From: JANXUR01 sp038229415
GTDB lineage: Bacteria; Acidobacteriota; Terriglobia; Terriglobales; Acidobacteriaceae
DNA: 64,000 nt
NCBI GenBank assembly: GCA_038229415.1
Contig: JBBROM010000003.1
Location: 310,001-374,000, forward strand
Direction of reading: 5' to 3'
Positions within the stretch are counted from its first letter, which is position 1. Each line of letters starts with the position of its first letter. Below, piece after piece: positions 16,947 to 26,100 of this stretch. The notes beneath the pieces are model-generated. The model was not told the origin of the DNA. It saw only the letters and a list, made by a program, of their open reading frames with translations, and made no database searches. The position numbers and the translations under genes are program-made.

Positions 16947-17633
16947 ATGCCTGAAACCAGCAATATTGTGGAAGTTCGAGACGTGAGTAAGGTCTACAAG
17001 CGTGACGCCTTTGCCGTGACCGTGCTGGAACACGTCACGCTCGACATCGCCTCCGGCGAGTTCCTCGCTCTTATGGGTCCGTCGGGATCAGGAAAGACGA
17101 CACTGCTGAACATGATCGCGGCCATTGATCATCCCACCAGTGGCGAGATGCGCGTGAACGGCACCAATGTGTTCGCCTTGGACGACGCTGAATCCGCACG
17201 CTGGCGCAACGAGAACATCGGCTACATCTTCCAGACGTTCAACCTGATTCCTGTGCTCACGGCATTCGAAAACGTTGAGTTGCCCCTACTGCTGACTCGC
17301 CTGTCTGGTTCCGAGCGGAAGGATCATGTACTCACGGCGCTGAACATGGTGGGACTGGGCGACCGCGTTCATCATCTGCCCAAGCAGCTTTCCGGTGGCC
17401 AAGAGCAGCGCGTCGCCATTGCTCGCGCGCTGGTTACCGACCCTAACCTGCTGTTGGCGGACGAACCTACCGGCGACCTCGACACCAAATCCGCCACCGA
17501 TGTGCTCGACATTTTGACGCGGTTGAATCAGGAGTACGGCAAGACGGTCATCATGGTGACGCACGATCCGCACGCTGCTTCTTACGCGCACGTCACCCGG
17601 CACCTGGAAAAAGGCGAACTACTGCCGCTGTAG
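16947..17633 (+). CDS. ABC transporter ATP-binding protein, MacB/LolD type
   Basis: 228 residues from the ATG at 16947, preceded by GGAGA 12 bases upstream; a TTG at 16914 is a possible longer start. Walker A is GPSGSGKTT near residue 44, the Q-loop lies in GYIFQTFNL, the signature is LSGGQEQR (Glu in place of the usual Gln), Walker B is LLLADEPTGDLD and the switch His is in VTHDPH. The EPTGDLD stretch is characteristic of the MacB/LolD/FtsE branch. It powers the two FtsX-type permeases encoded upstream and is the last gene of the unit. Confidence 0.92.
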   Translation: MPETSNIVEVRDVSKVYKRDAFAVTVLEHVTLDIASGEFLALMGPSGSGKTTLLNMIAAIDHPTSGEMRVNGTNVFALDDAESARWRNENIGYIFQTFNLIPVLTAFENVELPLLLTRLSGSERKDHVLTALNMVGLGDRVHHLPKQLSGGQEQRVAIARALVTDPNLLLADEPTGDLDTKSATDVLDILTRLNQEYGKTVIMVTHDPHAASYAHVTRHLEKGELLPL

Positions 17634-17648
17634 CCGCCTTGCTCACCT

Positions 17649-18314
17649 CTACTGTTGCGATGCAGGCCGCTCCGGCGTACGCAAAAACCGTGGGGGTACT
17701 TCCGCGGGAGGGGCGGGCTCGTCCTTGCGATACATTCTGTCGGTGGTTACGACCACGGCGAACGCCGAACTCTTCCCTACACACCTGTAGCTGTGCGGAA
17801 TCCCTGAATCGAAGTAGACGGCATCCCCTTCCCCCAGTTCGACCGTGCGATCCTGATGTCGAACCTCCAGTTTGCCCGTGACTACCACCAGAAATTCAAA
17901 CCCCGGGTGCGAGTGCAGAGCGCTCGGCTCCTCGTGCGGCACGAACTCCGCCCAATAGGGGTCTATCAACCGCTCGTTGACTTCATAGGCCAAATTCTCA
18001 AAAACATAGGCCGGATTCTTCGCTCCCCCTTCCGGCAGACGCACCCGGCTTTCTGCCGGATGCACCCGAAATAGCGCCCGCTCTTCGGGCTTGAAGAAGA
18101 ATCCCAGCTCCTTGTTAAAAACCAGCGCAATGCGCATCAAGGTCGGCAGAGTCGGAATGAGCTTGCCCCGCTCCAGCTTGGATAACAGCGCGGGAGAAAG
18201 TCCGGTGTGCTGACTCAACTCCACTAGTCCCATACTCTTCTTCAAGCGCAAGGCGCGCAATTTCTCGCCGATGCCGTACTTACCCAAACCCTCTCTTAAG
18301 GTGTCGCTGATCAT
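17649..18314 (-). CDS. XRE-family regulator with C-terminal cupin
   Basis: 221 residues. The N-terminal helix-turn-helix (GEKLRALRLKKSMGLVELSQHTGLSPALLSKLERGK, about residues 16-50) is joined to a cupin barrel at about 110-190 (EEPSALHSHPGFEFLVVVTGKLEV, then GDAVYFDSGIPHSY). Regulators of this architecture usually sense a small ligand or metal in the cupin and repress neighbouring genes. It is divergent from the CbiX-like/SDR pair, with an inverted repeat in the shared intergenic region, so autoregulation and control of that pair are likely. Its ligand cannot be read from sequence. Confidence 0.9.
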   Translation of the reverse strand: MISDTLREGLGKYGIGEKLRALRLKKSMGLVELSQHTGLSPALLSKLERGKLIPTLPTLMRIALVFNKELGFFFKPEERALFRVHPAESRVRLPEGGAKNPAYVFENLAYEVNERLIDPYWAEFVPHEEPSALHSHPGFEFLVVVTGKLEVRHQDRTVELGEGDAVYFDSGIPHSYRCVGKSSAFAVVVTTDRMYRKDEPAPPAEVPPRFLRTPERPASQQ

Positions 18315-18339
18315 CGCCTGCTCCGTTCACTACACGAAT

Positions 18340-18357
18340 CAAAAGACTTATCTTTTG
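18340..18357. promoter_or_regulatory. Inverted repeat, probable operator of the XRE regulator
   Basis: CAAAAGA (18340-18346), CTTA, TCTTTTG (18351-18357): a perfect 7-bp dyad 26 bases upstream of the XRE start, in the AT-rich divergent region shared with the CbiX-like gene. Position and symmetry fit an XRE dimer site; binding is inferred. Confidence 0.5.
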
Positions 18358-18513
18358 CTTATTAGCTCAGATGCTTTGATTTTCCTTTCGGTCACAAATA
18401 ATATCACTACAGGAAATAAATTGAATCGGCATCCCGTCCAAGAAGCTCCAAGATAGGGAAGAGGTAGTGACCTCCTTCGAAAAAGCCTGGTCTATGCCTA
18501 CGAGGTAAGACGA

Positions 18514-18945
18514 TTGAATCTGCAAGTGGATACATGGCTGGTGCTGTACGCGCATGGAAGCAAAGATGCTCGCTGGCTGGTGCCGTTTGAAATTCTGCGC
18601 CGTCGTTTGGAGTCTGCGCTGGGAGCAGGTCAAGTCCATCTGGCGTACTTGCAGTTCATTGGGCCGACGCTCGCCAATATTGCCTCCAACGCTGCTGCGG
18701 CTGGCATTCGTCGCTTGGTGCTGTCGCCCGTCTTTCTGTCGGCGGGCGGACACGTTTCCAACGACCTGCCATCCGCCGTAGCGGAGGTTCGTTTGCAACA
18801 CCCCGAGCTTGCGGTGACGCTACTCTCGCCGGTTGGCGAGAACCCAGCTGTGCTCGATGCCATGTTTCGGGTGATCGAGCAAGCCACATGGGCCAGCCTC
18901 GCAGAAATTTCGTCAAGTCAAGCTAACCTGGGAGAAGCACGATGA
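18514..18945 (+). CDS. CbiX-like sirohydrochlorin chelatase family protein
   Basis: 143 residues, the size of the short CbiX type. Proteins of this family insert Co or Fe into sirohydrochlorin for cobalamin or sirohaem. The metal-site motif LYAHGSKDARW is at the N-terminus, followed by VHLAYLQFIGPTLANI and the conserved VFLSAGGHVSNDLP. The start is a TTG with a good AGGTAAG ribosome site; no ATG fits. Its stop overlaps the SDR start by four bases (ATGA), so the two are coupled. No other tetrapyrrole gene is in the window, so the substrate is inferred from the family only. Confidence 0.82.
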   Translation: MNLQVDTWLVLYAHGSKDARWLVPFEILRRRLESALGAGQVHLAYLQFIGPTLANIASNAAAAGIRRLVLSPVFLSAGGHVSNDLPSAVAEVRLQHPELAVTLLSPVGENPAVLDAMFRVIEQATWASLAEISSSQANLGEAR

Positions 18946-19685
18946 CTGGTTCCATCAAGCAGCTGTATGTAATTCTCGGAGCTTACGGAGGCATCGGAAC
19001 AGCACTGTGCCACCTTTTGCGTATGGTAGGAGCAGACATGGTGGTGGCCGGCCGTGACGAGGCGAAGCTCGCGATTTTGGCAGCAGAAGTGGGAGCTGAG
19101 CCGGTGGCCCTCGATGCCACCGACCGGTTAGCGGTGGAAGGCTGCTTTGCCGATACAGCGGCTCGTCACGGGCGGCTCGACGGCGCGGTCAACTTGTGCG
19201 GATCGCTACTACTCAAGCCCGCGCACCTTACTACCGACGCTGAATGGCAGCACACCATCGCAACCAGCCTTACCACGGCGTTTCACACCGTGAGCGCTGC
19301 GGCCAAGTCCATCAAAAGCGGCGGATCGGTCGTGCTGGTTTCCACGGCGGCTGCGCGCATTGGTCTGGCGAATCACGAGGCCATAGCCGCTGCTAAAGCT
19401 GGCGTCGTCGGACTGATGCAATCCGCTGCTGCCACCTATGGCGCTCGTGGCCTGCGCTTCAATTGCGTGGCTCCAGGCCTCACGCGAACACCGCTTACCC
19501 AAAGAATCACATCCAATGACGCAGCACTGAAAGTTTCAGTGGCAATGCACGCCGCCGGGCGCATCGGTGAACCGGAGGACGTGGCCCGCATGATCGCATG
19601 GCTGCTCGACCCTCGAAATAGTTGGGTGACGGGTCAGGTCTTTGGCGTGGATGGTGGACTGGGCACGGTGAGGACTCGCAGCTAG
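18942..19685 (+). CDS. Short-chain dehydrogenase/reductase with altered active site
   Basis: 247 residues with a Rossmann fold. The nucleotide motif is GAYGGIG (13-19), with Ala for the usual Thr-Gly start. NLCGSL replaces the NNAG motif, and the C-terminal VTGQVFGVDGGLGT is typical. In the catalytic region Ser is present (VSTAAAR) and Lys152 is kept, but the Tyr of the Y-x3-K motif is Ile148 (NHEAIAAAK). The enzyme may therefore use another proton donor (His145 is close) or be a non-classical member. Translation is coupled to the CbiX-like gene. Confidence 0.88.
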   Translation: MTGSIKQLYVILGAYGGIGTALCHLLRMVGADMVVAGRDEAKLAILAAEVGAEPVALDATDRLAVEGCFADTAARHGRLDGAVNLCGSLLLKPAHLTTDAEWQHTIATSLTTAFHTVSAAAKSIKSGGSVVLVSTAAARIGLANHEAIAAAKAGVVGLMQSAAATYGARGLRFNCVAPGLTRTPLTQRITSNDAALKVSVAMHAAGRIGEPEDVARMIAWLLDPRNSWVTGQVFGVDGGLGTVRTRS

Positions 19686-19905
19686 AAAGCAGTATCCGCG
19701 CGTCTCTCTGCAAAGCGCATGACAGAATTCAAGTTTCCCGCAGTGGCGGCATCCGCTTTTGCACCCACTTTTGCCTGTTCATACGAGTGCGCGAGTTGCA
19801 GCACCGCAAAATCTGCATGGCGGCGGCCCATGATCTGCATCCCCATCGGGAAGCCTTATGGGCTAAACCCGGGGGGGGGCGCTGCCATGGCAATGCTTGC
19901 AATGC
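19682..19905 (-). pseudogene. Remnant of an amidase-signature enzyme (C-terminal end)
   Basis: Read on the minus strand, one frame gives AAPPPGFSP, a stop (TAA at 19858-19856), then GFPMGMQIMGRRHADFAVLQ and LAHSYEQA, ending at a TAG that overlaps the SDR stop. PxGFSPxGLPMGMQIxG followed by ADFxVLxLAHxYEQ is the C-terminal end of amidase-signature hydrolases. Only about 70 codons remain, interrupted by a CAA-to-TAA-like stop, and the catalytic Ser-Ser-Lys part is absent. The remnant ends where the vapBC control region begins. Confidence 0.72.
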
Positions 19906-19919
19906 CATATTTATGGCAT
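19902..19919. promoter_or_regulatory. Palindrome upstream of vapB, probable autoregulatory operator
   Basis: ATGCCATA (19902-19909), TT, TATGGCAT (19912-19919): a perfect 8-bp dyad ending 10 bases before the antitoxin GTG. VapBC complexes typically bind such palindromes over their own promoter through the antitoxin's ribbon-helix-helix. A direct repeat GCAATGC-TT-GCAATGC adjoins it on the left. Confidence 0.6.
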
Positions 19920-19929
19920 ACTGGGAACT

Positions 19930-20196
19930 GTGAACAAGGTGCAACTCAAATCGTCGCGAAGGGACTCAGTGCGAACCACTCTGGATCTTCCCTTTAGTTT
20001 GCATCGCAAACTAAAGCTGCGTGCCGCAGCCGAAGGGCGTTCCGCTCGCGCCCTGTTGCTCGAAAGCATTGAGACAGCTCTCCAAGAGCCGGAGCAGCCC
20101 CCGAAGAATCGCTTCACCGGCCCGCTCATCGCCCACAAAGGTCCTCTGGTGGAACTCACCAACGAGCAAATGTATGACCTCATTGACTTTCCCTGA
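19930..20196 (+). CDS. vapB: VapB-type antitoxin (ribbon-helix-helix)
   Basis: 88 residues from a GTG. Residues 15-50 (VRTTLDLPFSLHRKLKLRAA, then RSARALLLESIETAL) form a ribbon-helix-helix DNA-binding fold, and the acidic C-terminal tail (VELTNEQMYDLIDFP) would wrap around the toxin. It overlaps the toxin gene by 23 bases, as is usual for such pairs. A longer frame to 19897 would run through the palindrome and is less likely. Confidence 0.82.
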   Translation: MNKVQLKSSRRDSVRTTLDLPFSLHRKLKLRAAAEGRSARALLLESIETALQEPEQPPKNRFTGPLIAHKGPLVELTNEQMYDLIDFP

Positions 20197-20602
20197 CGCC
20201 AACGTCTGGCTGGCCCTGGCATGGGCTGGCCACGTTCACTCTGATGCCGCGTGGCACTGGTTCCGATCTTCTGCGGAAAGCCCAGTCGGTTACTGCCGAT
20301 CCACACAGATCTCGACCTTGAGACTTCTCACCACCAAGGCTGTCCTCGGCGACGACTTCCGAACCATGTCTCAGGCCTGGAACATATGGGATAGCGTCTG
20401 TACTAATCCGCGAGTGCAATTTCTAACGGAACCGGCGGGAATCGTAACTGCTTTCAGGCACCGCTCGACTTTGAAAACCGCTTCCCCAAAGGTTTGGGCC
20501 GACGCATACATCCTGGCCTTCGCCGATGCGGCGGGAGCCGAACTGGTAACCTTCGACCGGGCTCTCAGAAGGCGAATTCCCCGCGTCCGCGTGCTCTGTT
20601 AA
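20174..20602 (+). CDS. vapC: VapC-type PIN-domain ribonuclease toxin
   Basis: 142 residues, a complete PIN domain. The first catalytic Asp is D8 in FPDANVWLALAW, followed by HVHSDAAWHWF, the subfamily motif STQISTLRLLT, the third acidic residue in WADAYILAFA and the last in VTFDRAL. PIN toxins cleave tRNA or rRNA when the labile antitoxin is lost. The ATG at 20174 lies inside vapB. All expected acidic positions are present except that the second is Gln/Thr-rich, as in the TQL-x2-LRL subfamily, so it is probably active. Confidence 0.85.
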   Translation: MTSLTFPDANVWLALAWAGHVHSDAAWHWFRSSAESPVGYCRSTQISTLRLLTTKAVLGDDFRTMSQAWNIWDSVCTNPRVQFLTEPAGIVTAFRHRSTLKTASPKVWADAYILAFADAAGAELVTFDRALRRRIPRVRVLC

Positions 20603-20608
20603 TATCTC

Positions 20609-21937
20609 CTACGCGCTCTCCCACCGCCGCGCTAACTGTCGTGCGATCACCAGAAACAGTAGGGCAAACCCTAACAGCGCGCCCACTTGGGGCCACAACT
20701 GAGACAAAGGAAGCTCCCGCCAGAAAACATTCCGAAAGCCATCCAGCGCCCAGGAATTGAAGAACACCAAACTCCACTTCTGCATTTCCGCAGGCATAAG
20801 AAAGCGCGGAAACATACTGCCTCCAACCGCCGAAATAATAAGCGTAATCAGCGTGGAAAACGAAGCGAGCTGTGCCCGGGTGTGGCAAGCCGTCGCGAGA
20901 ATCAACCCATATGACGAAGTGGCCAGAGCCGTGCAAATCGCCATGATGAAAAAACCGGGCAGGTGCGTCCACAGGTCGAGGTGAAATACCAGAGCGCCCC
21001 ACACAAACATCACAATCATCTGCGTCAACCCCAGCATCACCAGATACGTGAGCTTGCCCAGAAGCAGCGTGGTCATCGTCACTTTGCTGGAGAGTACGCG
21101 ATCCAGTGTGCCGCTATCTTGCTCATCGAGCAGCGTTCCGCCAGCGCCCGAGGCCGTGAACAGCATGAACATCACACCCACGCCCGCCGCATAAAACGCG
21201 ATCATGGGGCTGGTCTTCTTTTCACCCAGCAGGTCTTTCGTATCCACCTGCACTAAGCCACCCGCAAACGCACCGCCAGACCCGTTCGCCGATGAATCGG
21301 TTGACGCACTTCCCCCTGCCGCGTTGCTCGCCGCATTTTGTCGCGCATGCAGTGCGGCCAGCCCCTGCGACATCATGGTCTTCTGCTGCGGCGTCAGGCC
21401 TCCTGCAAACTTGTCCATCGCCGCCCCACCGCTCTGGATCATGTCCTCTGGCATCGCCGTCATCATCGTCTTCTGCAGCATTCCATTGAGCATCTGCGGC
21501 GCGATCGGGTCGGACTTATCCGCGAGCACGGTGAGCCGCTTGCCGCTGCCGCCGGTAAAGCTCATGGGTGCTGCGCCAAAACCTTGCGGAATGATTAACG
21601 CGACCGACACCTTGCCGCCCCGCACTGCTTCCTCCGCCGTCGCTGCTCTGTACAGCGTAGGCGCGGACTTTTCGCCATCCGCCTTTTCCGGTGCCAGTCG
21701 CACATCGAGCGATGTTTCAGCTTGCAGCGCCTTCAGAAAACGCTGCGAACTCTCGCTGCGATCCTCATCCACGGCAATTACCGGAATTTTCGCCGTGCCC
21801 TCACGGTCAGAACGCCCAAAGATAAGCGCAAAGATGGAAAAAAACGCCACGGGCAAGATGAAGCTCATGATCATCGCGCCCTTGTCGTGCTTTAGGTTGA
21901 GCAAAGCAGTTCGCAGAATTGCAAGGATGTATCTCAT
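20609..21937 (-). CDS. ABC-2 type transporter permease
   Basis: 442 residues. An N-terminal membrane anchor (MIMSFILPVAFFSIFALIF), a long extracytoplasmic domain of about 200 residues and five C-terminal membrane segments from MIAFYAAGVGVMFMLF onward follow the ABC-2 (YhgE/NatB/DrrB-like) plan, with LDEQDSGTLDRVLSS before the second one. It probably exports a drug, lipid or cell-envelope component. The start overlaps the ATPase stop by four bases, so the two form one exporter. Confidence 0.9.
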   Translation of the reverse strand: MRYILAILRTALLNLKHDKGAMIMSFILPVAFFSIFALIFGRSDREGTAKIPVIAVDEDRSESSQRFLKALQAETSLDVRLAPEKADGEKSAPTLYRAATAEEAVRGGKVSVALIIPQGFGAAPMSFTGGSGKRLTVLADKSDPIAPQMLNGMLQKTMMTAMPEDMIQSGGAAMDKFAGGLTPQQKTMMSQGLAALHARQNAASNAAGGSASTDSSANGSGGAFAGGLVQVDTKDLLGEKKTSPMIAFYAAGVGVMFMLFTASGAGGTLLDEQDSGTLDRVLSSKVTMTTLLLGKLTYLVMLGLTQMIVMFVWGALVFHLDLWTHLPGFFIMAICTALATSSYGLILATACHTRAQLASFSTLITLIISAVGGSMFPRFLMPAEMQKWSLVFFNSWALDGFRNVFWRELPLSQLWPQVGALLGFALLFLVIARQLARRWESA

Positions 21938-22884
21938 TCGCGCAGGCCTCTTCCCGTCAGGTGCAAAAATACGTCTTCCAGCGACGGCGCTTTTAGCGCC
22001 AAATCGCGAACGCCAACCCCAGCGTCGCGCAGCATCGTCAGCAGGTTTCCCACGTCGTGCGCGGGGTCAACGGCGGTGACTTGCAGCAGATTGCCGCTGA
22101 CGCTGGCACTCGCCCCCAGTCGCTCCGCGATTTGCGCAGGAACATCCTCACCGCAAGTGATGGTGATGCGGGTCATCGCCCCCAGATAGCGCCGTACCAG
22201 TTCGTCCTTGGTGCCCTCGGCAATCACCTTGCCGTGGTCAATCACTGCGATGCGATCGCAAAAGCGCTCGGCCTCTTCCAGATAGTGCGTGGTGTAAATA
22301 ATCGAAACACCTTCGGTGCGCAGCGCTTCAATCATGGTGAAGATGTGGTCGCGCGACTGCGGATCCACGCCCACGGTCGGCTCGTCCATCAACACCACCC
22401 GCGGCTGGTGAATCACACCCGCCGCAAGATTCAGCCGACGCTTCATGCCGCCAGAAAACGTGCCAGCGATGTCGCCTGCACGATCCTGCAAACTGGCCCA
22501 CTGCAATCCGCGCGCAATCGCGGCTTCCAAAGCCGCACCTTGCAATCCTTGATAGCGGCCAAAGGCCGAAAGATTGTCTCGCGCCGTCAGCTTGGGATAG
22601 ATCGCCAGTTCCTGCGGCACCCAGCCCAGCCGCTGCTGTTCGCGCTCACCAGCCTCTACGCCGAACAGCTTCAGTTCGCCAGCATCCGGCTTTACCCGCC
22701 CTACCAGCGAACGCACCAGCGTAGTCTTGCCTGCGCCGTTCGGCCCCAGCAAGCCAAGAATCTCGCCTTCGCGCAGCTGCAACGAGACGCCGTCAAGCGC
22801 CACCAGCGAACCGTAAAGCTTGCGCAGACCGACAGCCTCTACGACCCATTGGGTTGAAACCGATCTGGAACCAACCATCTTCAC
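21934..22884 (-). CDS. ABC-2 exporter ATP-binding protein
   Basis: 316 residues. Walker A is GPNGAGKTT near residue 48, the signature is FSGGMKRRLNLA, Walker B is VVLMDEPTVGVD and the switch His is in TTHYLEEAERFCDR. This is the DrrA/CcmA/NatA branch that pairs with ABC-2 permeases. The C-terminal 80 residues form the usual extra domain (DVPAQIAERLGASASV and so on, ending LEDVFLHLTGRGLRE). It is the first gene of a two-gene operon, overlapping the permease. Confidence 0.93.
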   Translation of the reverse strand: MKMVGSRSVSTQWVVEAVGLRKLYGSLVALDGVSLQLREGEILGLLGPNGAGKTTLVRSLVGRVKPDAGELKLFGVEAGEREQQRLGWVPQELAIYPKLTARDNLSAFGRYQGLQGAALEAAIARGLQWASLQDRAGDIAGTFSGGMKRRLNLAAGVIHQPRVVLMDEPTVGVDPQSRDHIFTMIEALRTEGVSIIYTTHYLEEAERFCDRIAVIDHGKVIAEGTKDELVRRYLGAMTRITITCGEDVPAQIAERLGASASVSGNLLQVTAVDPAHDVGNLLTMLRDAGVGVRDLALKAPSLEDVFLHLTGRGLRE

Positions 22885-23131
22885 CCCTTCTTCGAGCTTG
22901 CTGCAACTACCGCTGTGCCAGTCGTCGTACAGCGGAGCACCATTCTACCGCAGCTATATACCTTGGTGACCCTTCACCGAAGTTACTTCGCATTGGCTGG
23001 TGACGTGCCCGGATATGGACGATGAGAAGAACACTGAATCTTAAATAGCAACCAACCGTGCTGGACTCTGCTGCACCAGCCAGCGTAGCTGCAAGACAGA
23101 CAATTGAGTTCTACGAAAGGTCACACGCTCC

Positions 23132-26100
23132 ATGAATAAGCACTTAGCCTTCGCCGCCGCCCTGTTGCTGGCTTCGTTCCCCGCGTTTGCCGGTACTGGC
23201 CAGCTTAGTCCCTCCAGCCAATTCCATTTGCGCTTTACTCGCCCTGCGGCCAAGATGGGTCCCAAAACGGTAGCGCGTCGCATTAAGGCGGCTAAGCCCG
23301 GCCCTCTGTGTGCCGTGAAAACCCCCAAGGCTTCCAAGAATTCTCTAAAGCCGACCAATTCTGAGACTCGCCACACCAACGTCGCCGCTGTCGCTCCAGG
23401 ATTCGTTGGCGCGTCCCAGATTCCACTTTCCGGCACCAACGACGACTACACCAGCCCCGTAATGGGTGACTTCAACGGCGACGGCAAAATGGACGCCGCC
23501 CAAGTTGTGTTCAACTCCGACTGCGGTGGCGACAATTTTTCCCTCTCTGTCGTCCTCAGCAACGGCAACGGCACCTTCCAGGCGGCGCAACTTACGCCCA
23601 TGCCAAACAATCTGGACGATGCGCTAGCCGTCGCCGATCTGAATGGCGATCACAAAGACGACATCGTGGTGCTGCACACAACTGAGCCTGCCTCGGTAGA
23701 CCTGCTGCTCAGCAACGGCGACGGTACCTTTGCCGCCCCGGTCAACTACAGCGTCTCCGACGTCAGCGTCAACGGTGGCGTACTGGCCGATATTGACGCC
23801 GACGGCAAGCTGGATATACTCGCGGTGGACAATAGCACGCCAGCCAAAGTCATAACCTTGCCAGGCAATGGCGATGGCACTTTTCAGGCTGCCACCCAGC
23901 TCACCACTCTTGCCGATGCCGCTCCCGGACAGTTGCTGTTTGCCGACCTCAATGGCAACGGCAAACTCGACATCGAAGGCAACCGACAAGGTCAGGCCGT
24001 CGTTTATCTCGCGACTAGCAGCGGCTTTGCAGATCCCGTCCTTCTCGACACGCCCAATGGCGTGCATGACGCCTGTACCGACTCTCTCGGTGACTTGACC
24101 GGAGATGGCCGTGCTGAAATCGTCAGTTCCAACTGCGGAGATGACTCCATCACCGTTTACGTCAACAATGGTGACGGCTCATTCCAAACCGGTGTGTACT
24201 ACGCGGTGGCTGGCAATGTAGCCGCAGATTCCCCCGGTCTGCTCTTTAACATCTCAGCTCTGATTGCGGATGCAGACGGCGATGGCAAAGCCGATATCAT
24301 CTCCACCAACTACAACGGTGCCGACGTCACCATTCTGCATGGTAATGGCGACGGCACCGTGGTCGTGCCCACCGTAGGCTATGCCACTGGCGGCTATCCA
24401 TTCGCGCCAGCCCTGGTCGCGGACTTCAACGGAGACGGCTTGCCTGATCTGCTGGTTCAGGATGATGCCTTCAGTCTGGTCTATCTACAGGGGTACGGCG
24501 ACGGCACATTCCGTGCCGCCAACGACTATTACGGGCCCACGAGCGGTATCCCATTTACGCCCAATTTTGGCATTAGTATCGCCACCGCTGACTTCAACGG
24601 CGATGGCATTCAAGACGTTGTGATGGGCCAATATGCAGACCCCTCGCTTGGCGTCACGGTCTTCCTGGGCAATCCAGACGGCAGCCTGCAGCCCGGCGTC
24701 AACTACGGAAGCGGCGGCACAATGTTCTTTGTCACCGTGTGCGACTTCAATGGCGATCATAAGCCTGACATCGCCGCCACGGATATCGCCAGCGGCGTAG
24801 TGCAGGTATTCATGGGCAACGGCGATGGCACCTTTACTCTCGGCGGTGCCTTCCCCACCGATAGCGCGGGAGATCCTAATCCGATCACGGTCGCAGCGGG
24901 CGACTTCAATCACGACGGCAACATTGACCTGGCGATTGCAAACGCTAATAACGGCAACGTAGCCATTCTGCTGGGAGATGGAACCGGGGCCTTCAGCCCG
25001 CCCACCACCTATTCCGTCGGTGACAACATCGCCCAGATGACCGTAGCCGATCTCAATCAAGACGGCTATCTCGACATCGTCGCGGTAGTTTCTGACGAAG
25101 GCAATGTAGTCGTGTTCCTCGGCAACACTGACAACAGCGGCACCTTCCAGCCCGGCAATGACGTCTCCATTCCCTTCAATTTCTTGAGCTACGCCGCAGT
25201 GGGCGACTTGAATGGCGATGGCAAACCAGACCTTGCCATCACGTCGGAGGACTCGAGCTTGCCTGGTGTCATCATCGCCTTGGGCAATGGCGACGGAACC
25301 TTCCAGCCCGCTACCCTATTTCCCACCACGCTTCAGGACACAACGAACTACGATATCTGCCCATACGCCGTCAAGATCGCAGACATTGACCTGGATGGCA
25401 TTCCTGACGTCGTGGTCACCAATTCCAACCTTGCCACGGTAAGCGTACTGCTCGGCCTTGGCGACGGCACCCTCTCTTCCACACCAGTAGAGTTCCCTGC
25501 GGGTGGCTATACCTTCGATCTCGCCATCACTGACATCAACAATGATGGAGCACTCGACTTCATCACAGCGGATGATGACTTCGCGGGGGTCACTGTCTCG
25601 CTCAATACGCGGGGCAGCAAGACGTTACCGGATTACACCTTGGCCGCTGCCACCAGCACCGCAACCGTCACCGCCGGTTCCTCTGCCAACTACTCGTTGT
25701 TGCTGGCTGGCACCAACGGCTACAACGGAACCATCACCTTCACTTGCTCGGGCCTGCCGGCACTGGCAGCCTGCTCCTTCAGCCCGTCCTCCATCGTGGC
25801 GCAAGGCAAACGCATCTTGGCGACCGCCGTCACGATCACCACCACGGCTACCACTACAGCGGGACTGAGCCGCCCCGCCGGTCCGCAATCGGGGAACAGC
25901 GCTCCGGTGCTTGCCGCAAGCCTCGGAGGATTGGGCCTGTTTGGCCTGATGTTCGCCGGATTCGGCAGGAAGCAGCGCCGTCGCCAAATGTTTGTCCTGC
26001 TCGGTTGCCTGCTGGTGCTCATCACCTTGACGCTAGTAGGTTGTGGACGAGACTCCGATGACGTACACACCACGCCTGGCACCGCAGCTGGCAACTACAC

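Noticed and set aside
22057..22857. 266-codon plus-strand frame
   Set aside because: Lies entirely antisense to the ABC ATPase (21934-22884), whose motifs are unmistakable; an artefact of GC-rich codon use.
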